A stretch of 64,000 nucleotides of DNA from Streptomyces sp. SAI-127. Its GTDB lineage: Bacteria; Actinomycetota; Actinomycetes; Streptomycetales; Streptomycetaceae. The notes under the pieces are model-generated. The model was not told the origin of the DNA. It worked only from the letters and a program-made list of their open reading frames with translations, and ran no database searches. The stretch lies in NCBI RefSeq assembly GCF_029894425.1, contig NZ_JARXYJ010000001.1, forward strand, positions 9,878,501 through 9,942,500, written 5' to 3'. Shown here piece by piece: positions 62,267 through 64,000 of the stretch. Position numbers and translations under genes: made by a program. Every line of letters starts with the position of its first letter. Position 1 is the stretch's first letter.

Positions 62267-62461
62267 TCACACGTCGTCGCAGGTTCGGCCGGTCCGGGAC
62301 TGCGTCCGACGGGTGGTCAGGGTCCAGGCGGTGGCGGCGAGTGCGGTCACCGTGAGCACGGCCAGCAGCAAGGCGCTGTCGGCCGCCCGGGCGACGGGGT
62401 TGGGCAGGCCTGGCCGGTTGTCCGCCGTGAGGGTCACTCGGCCGCTGCGTGCTGCGCTCAC
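62267..62461 (-). CDS. Small membrane protein coupled to the GtrA gene
   Basis: The 64-residue product has one hydrophobic helix (DSALLLAVLTVTALAATAW at about 28-46) and a basic, polar tail ending RTCDDV. The GTG at 62461 overlaps the stop of the upstream GtrA gene by 4 bases (GTGA), the usual sign of translational coupling. The frame stays open further upstream inside the GtrA gene, so the start is set by the overlap. I do not recognise a family. Confidence 0.45.
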   Translation of the reverse strand: MSAARSGRVTLTADNRPGLPNPVARAADSALLLAVLTVTALAATAWTLTTRRTQSRTGRTCDDV

Positions 62462-63042
62462 AGTGCCGGAACAGGGAGGAGCAAGGACACCTTCGGGCCC
62501 GCTTCCCGGGTCGGCGTCGGCTCCATGGCCCGCGCCGTCGTACGGGTCCGGCTGGTGGCGAAGACGAACAGGCGCAGTACCAGGAAACGCCCGATACCGG
62601 CGAGCCCGGCGGCGCCGAGGTAAGCAACCTGCTCGTAGAGCGCTCCGGCCGACGGCTGCACCAGGTGCAGGACGAGAACCGCGGCGGAGGTCACCGCGAA
62701 CGCTGCCGCGGCCGATCCCGCCGACTGCCAGTGCTGGCGCCACCCGGCGTGCCCTGTCCCGAAGGTGAAGCGTGCGTGGAGCTCCGTGCCGAGGGCCGTG
62801 GAGGCGACGGTGATCAGCGCGTTCGCCGCAGCCCAGGGCATCAGTCCCGCGAGCCCCGCCACGGCGGCGCTGGAAGCGACCCCGACACCGCCGCCGAAGA
62901 GGACGAACCGGGCGAAGGAGGCGAGAGGGCCGGGGGCGCCCGGGGTGTGTCGCTCCGCGGCCGTATCGATCTCCATACGCACCACGCGCCGCGCCTCGTC
63001 GACCCTCCGCGGCTTCGGCTTCGGCGAGACCAGCGACTTCAT
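62458..63042 (-). CDS. GtrA-family membrane protein
   Basis: The 194-residue protein has about four transmembrane helices in GtrA style: FVLFGGGVGVASSAAVAGLAG (about 45-65), NALITVASTALGTELHARFTF with the conserved F-T-F end, AAAFAVTSAAVLVLHLV, and YLGAAGLAGIGRFLVLRLFVF. GtrA proteins are thought to flip or scaffold polyprenyl-linked sugars. The ATG at 63042 has AGAGG 6 bases upstream. It is divergent from the short-chain dehydrogenase with 290 bases of operator-like repeats between them and is coupled to a 64-residue gene. Confidence 0.75.
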   Translation of the reverse strand: MKSLVSPKPKPRRVDEARRVVRMEIDTAAERHTPGAPGPLASFARFVLFGGGVGVASSAAVAGLAGLMPWAAANALITVASTALGTELHARFTFGTGHAGWRQHWQSAGSAAAAFAVTSAAVLVLHLVQPSAGALYEQVAYLGAAGLAGIGRFLVLRLFVFATSRTRTTARAMEPTPTREAGPKVSLLLPVPAL

Positions 63043-63101
63043 GGGATGCCTCTTTCGGGCCGGCGGGTTCGCAGGACGCTGCACCTGGCGCTCCTGAACC
63101 T

Positions 63102-63318
63102 TTAAATTACGACCATACGACAATAAGCAAGGAGTCCGCTCGCGGGCAAGGGTCTGATCCGATTTGAATTATGACCGTACTCACATGGGGGGGGCGGGGC
63201 CGTCGAGCCTCGCTGCACCGCACCCCACGCTTCCAGGATTGCCGGACGCGACCACTTGCCATCGACGGGCGACCACTCTATGGTCGTACGAACGTAAGAC
63301 ATACGGACGTAATTCAAA
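63102..63318. promoter_or_regulatory. Cluster of four operator-like motif copies
   Basis: Three copies of AATTAYGWCCRTAY occur: AATTACGACCATACG starting near 63105, AATTATGACCGTACT starting near 63167, and, on the other strand, at 63301-63315. A fourth related TTACGTTCGTACG (minus strand) covers 63285-63297, with a TACG-AA-CGTA core. The 290-base gap between divergent GtrA and SDR genes holds all four, which fits cooperative repression by a TetR-type dimer. No candidate regulator is inside the window. Confidence 0.6.
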
Positions 63319-63332
63319 TCTGGGAGCTCGTG

Positions 63333-64000
63333 ATGGCGACAACTCGACCGGTGGCGCTCGTGACAGGTGCCTCTTCGGGGATCGGCAAGGAGACGGCCCG
63401 CGCTTTCGCCGCGGCGGGTTTCGAGGTGATCGGAACCGGCCGCAGGACCTCCGGGCTCACCCCGCCCGCCGGGGTGACGTACCTCGACCTCGACGTGGGC
63501 AGTGACGAGTCGGCCACCGCCGCGGTCGCTGAGGTGGTCGACCGGTTCGGACGCATCGACGTGCTGGTCAACAACGCCGGCATCGGCGCGTCCGGCGCCG
63601 TCGAGGAGAACTCACTCGCCCAGGCCGAGAACGTCCTGAACATCAACATCCTGGGTGTCATCCGCATGACGAAGGCCGTCCTGCCGCACATGCGCGCCCA
63701 GGGCAGCGGACGCGTCATCAACATCTCGTCCGTCCTGGGCGTCGCCCCCCAGCCCTTCATGGCCCTCTACGTCGCATCGAAGCACGCCATCGAGGGCTAC
63801 TCCGAGTCGCTGGACCACGAGGTCCGCGAGCACGGCGTGCGGGTCCTGCTCGTCCAGCCCGCCTACACCAGGACCAGCTTCGACGCCAACGCCGCGCAGC
63901 CCGACACTCCGTTGCCGTTGTACGCGGAGCGCCGACGCGCCTTCGACGAGATGGTCGCGGAGGCGATGGAGAAGGGCGACGACCCCGCCGTCGTCGCCAA
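63333..64000 (+). CDS. Short-chain dehydrogenase/reductase, 3' end outside the window
   Basis: The first 222 residues are visible; the gene continues past the right edge. Cofactor motif TGASSGIG is at about 12-19, NNAGIG at about 80, and ISSVLG with YVASKHAIEGYSESL supply the catalytic Ser, Tyr and Lys. This is a classical SDR subgroup often annotated as oxidoreductase near TetR/MarR regulators. The ATG at 63333 has GGGAG 6 bases upstream (a GTG at 63330 is adjacent). Substrate unknown. It is divergent from the GtrA gene behind a cluster of operator-like motifs. Confidence 0.9.
   Translation, partial: MATTRPVALVTGASSGIGKETARAFAAAGFEVIGTGRRTSGLTPPAGVTYLDLDVGSDESATAAVAEVVDRFGRIDVLVNNAGIGASGAVEENSLAQAENVLNINILGVIRMTKAVLPHMRAQGSGRVINISSVLGVAPQPFMALYVASKHAIEGYSESLDHEVREHGVRVLLVQPAYTRTSFDANAAQPDTPLPLYAERRRAFDEMVAEAMEKGDDPAVVA

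Noticed and set aside
1..64000. CRISPR arrays, rRNA, tRNA, insertion sequences, prophage genes
   Set aside because: No regularly spaced identical repeats with unique spacers, no RNA-gene signatures and no transposase, integrase or phage structural motifs were seen.

Overview
The window is typical Streptomyces chromosome. It is very GC-rich, with third codon positions dominated by G and C, GTG starts, GTGA/ATGA start-stop overlaps, Tat-type signal peptides and actinobacterial families such as DUF5133, the PF04672 methyltransferase, SpoIIE/PP2C phosphatases, poly-HAMP hybrid kinases and STAND regulators. I see no rRNA, tRNA, insertion sequence, prophage or CRISPR array. Genes are dense on both strands. 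The last gene runs off the right edge.

Layout. 1-12.0 kb: a methyltransferase, then a run of secreted carbohydrate-active enzymes on the minus strand (alginate-lyase-like, pectate-lyase-like, a 1733-residue protein with two GH43 modules, and a GH95-like enzyme). 12.1-16.7 kb: a PfkB sugar kinase, DUF1801 and AhpD-like proteins, then a divergent HTH-STAND-TPR regulator. 16.9-20.6 kb: metal handling. An MFS exporter with a His-rich tail and an ArsR sensor with a complete alpha-5 metal site flank a 34-bp palindrome; a His-rich membrane protein and a YcnI copper-binding protein follow; then a frameshifted small membrane gene. 20.9-24.9 kb: TetR with twin operators, aldo/keto reductase and LLM oxidoreductase, a GH16 enzyme and a small conserved protein.

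25.3-44.3 kb: stress and signalling. REC-PP2C, CHASE-like histidine kinase and Rcp-type response regulator form one operon. Then come a double-HTH MerR regulator with an erythromycin-esterase homologue, a chitosanase with a Csn-type operator, a PAS-GAF-PP2C phosphatase, DUF475 membrane protein, lipoproteins, a sigma-B-type promoter in front of catalase, a lipid kinase/PAP2 pair, and several small proteins.

44.4-51.4 kb: a four-gene operon-like set (GCS2-type carboxylate-amine ligase, asparagine-synthetase-type amidotransferase, S9 oligopeptidase, Orn/Lys/Arg-type decarboxylase). It resembles, but is not, the known N-acetylglutaminylglutamine-amide 'trio', and is my best candidate for an undescribed small-molecule pathway. 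51.4-60.1 kb, minus strand: RecQ-like helicase, a small protein, an ANTAR-GAF-PAS-PP2C phosphatase and a giant poly-HAMP hybrid kinase. 60.3-61.4 kb: a STAS antagonist and an RsbW-like kinase, the latter with a sigma-B-type promoter. 61.5-64 kb: an SRPBCC protein, a GtrA-family membrane protein with a coupled 64-residue membrane protein, and a divergent short-chain dehydrogenase separated from it by a repeated operator-like motif.

Taken together, 25-61 kb reads as a general/osmotic-stress island. It holds three PP2C phosphatases, one STAS protein, one anti-sigma-type kinase, two histidine kinases and catalase, with sigma-B-like promoters, but no sigma factor gene lies inside the window. Assignments rest on reading translations and motifs by eye; no database search was run.
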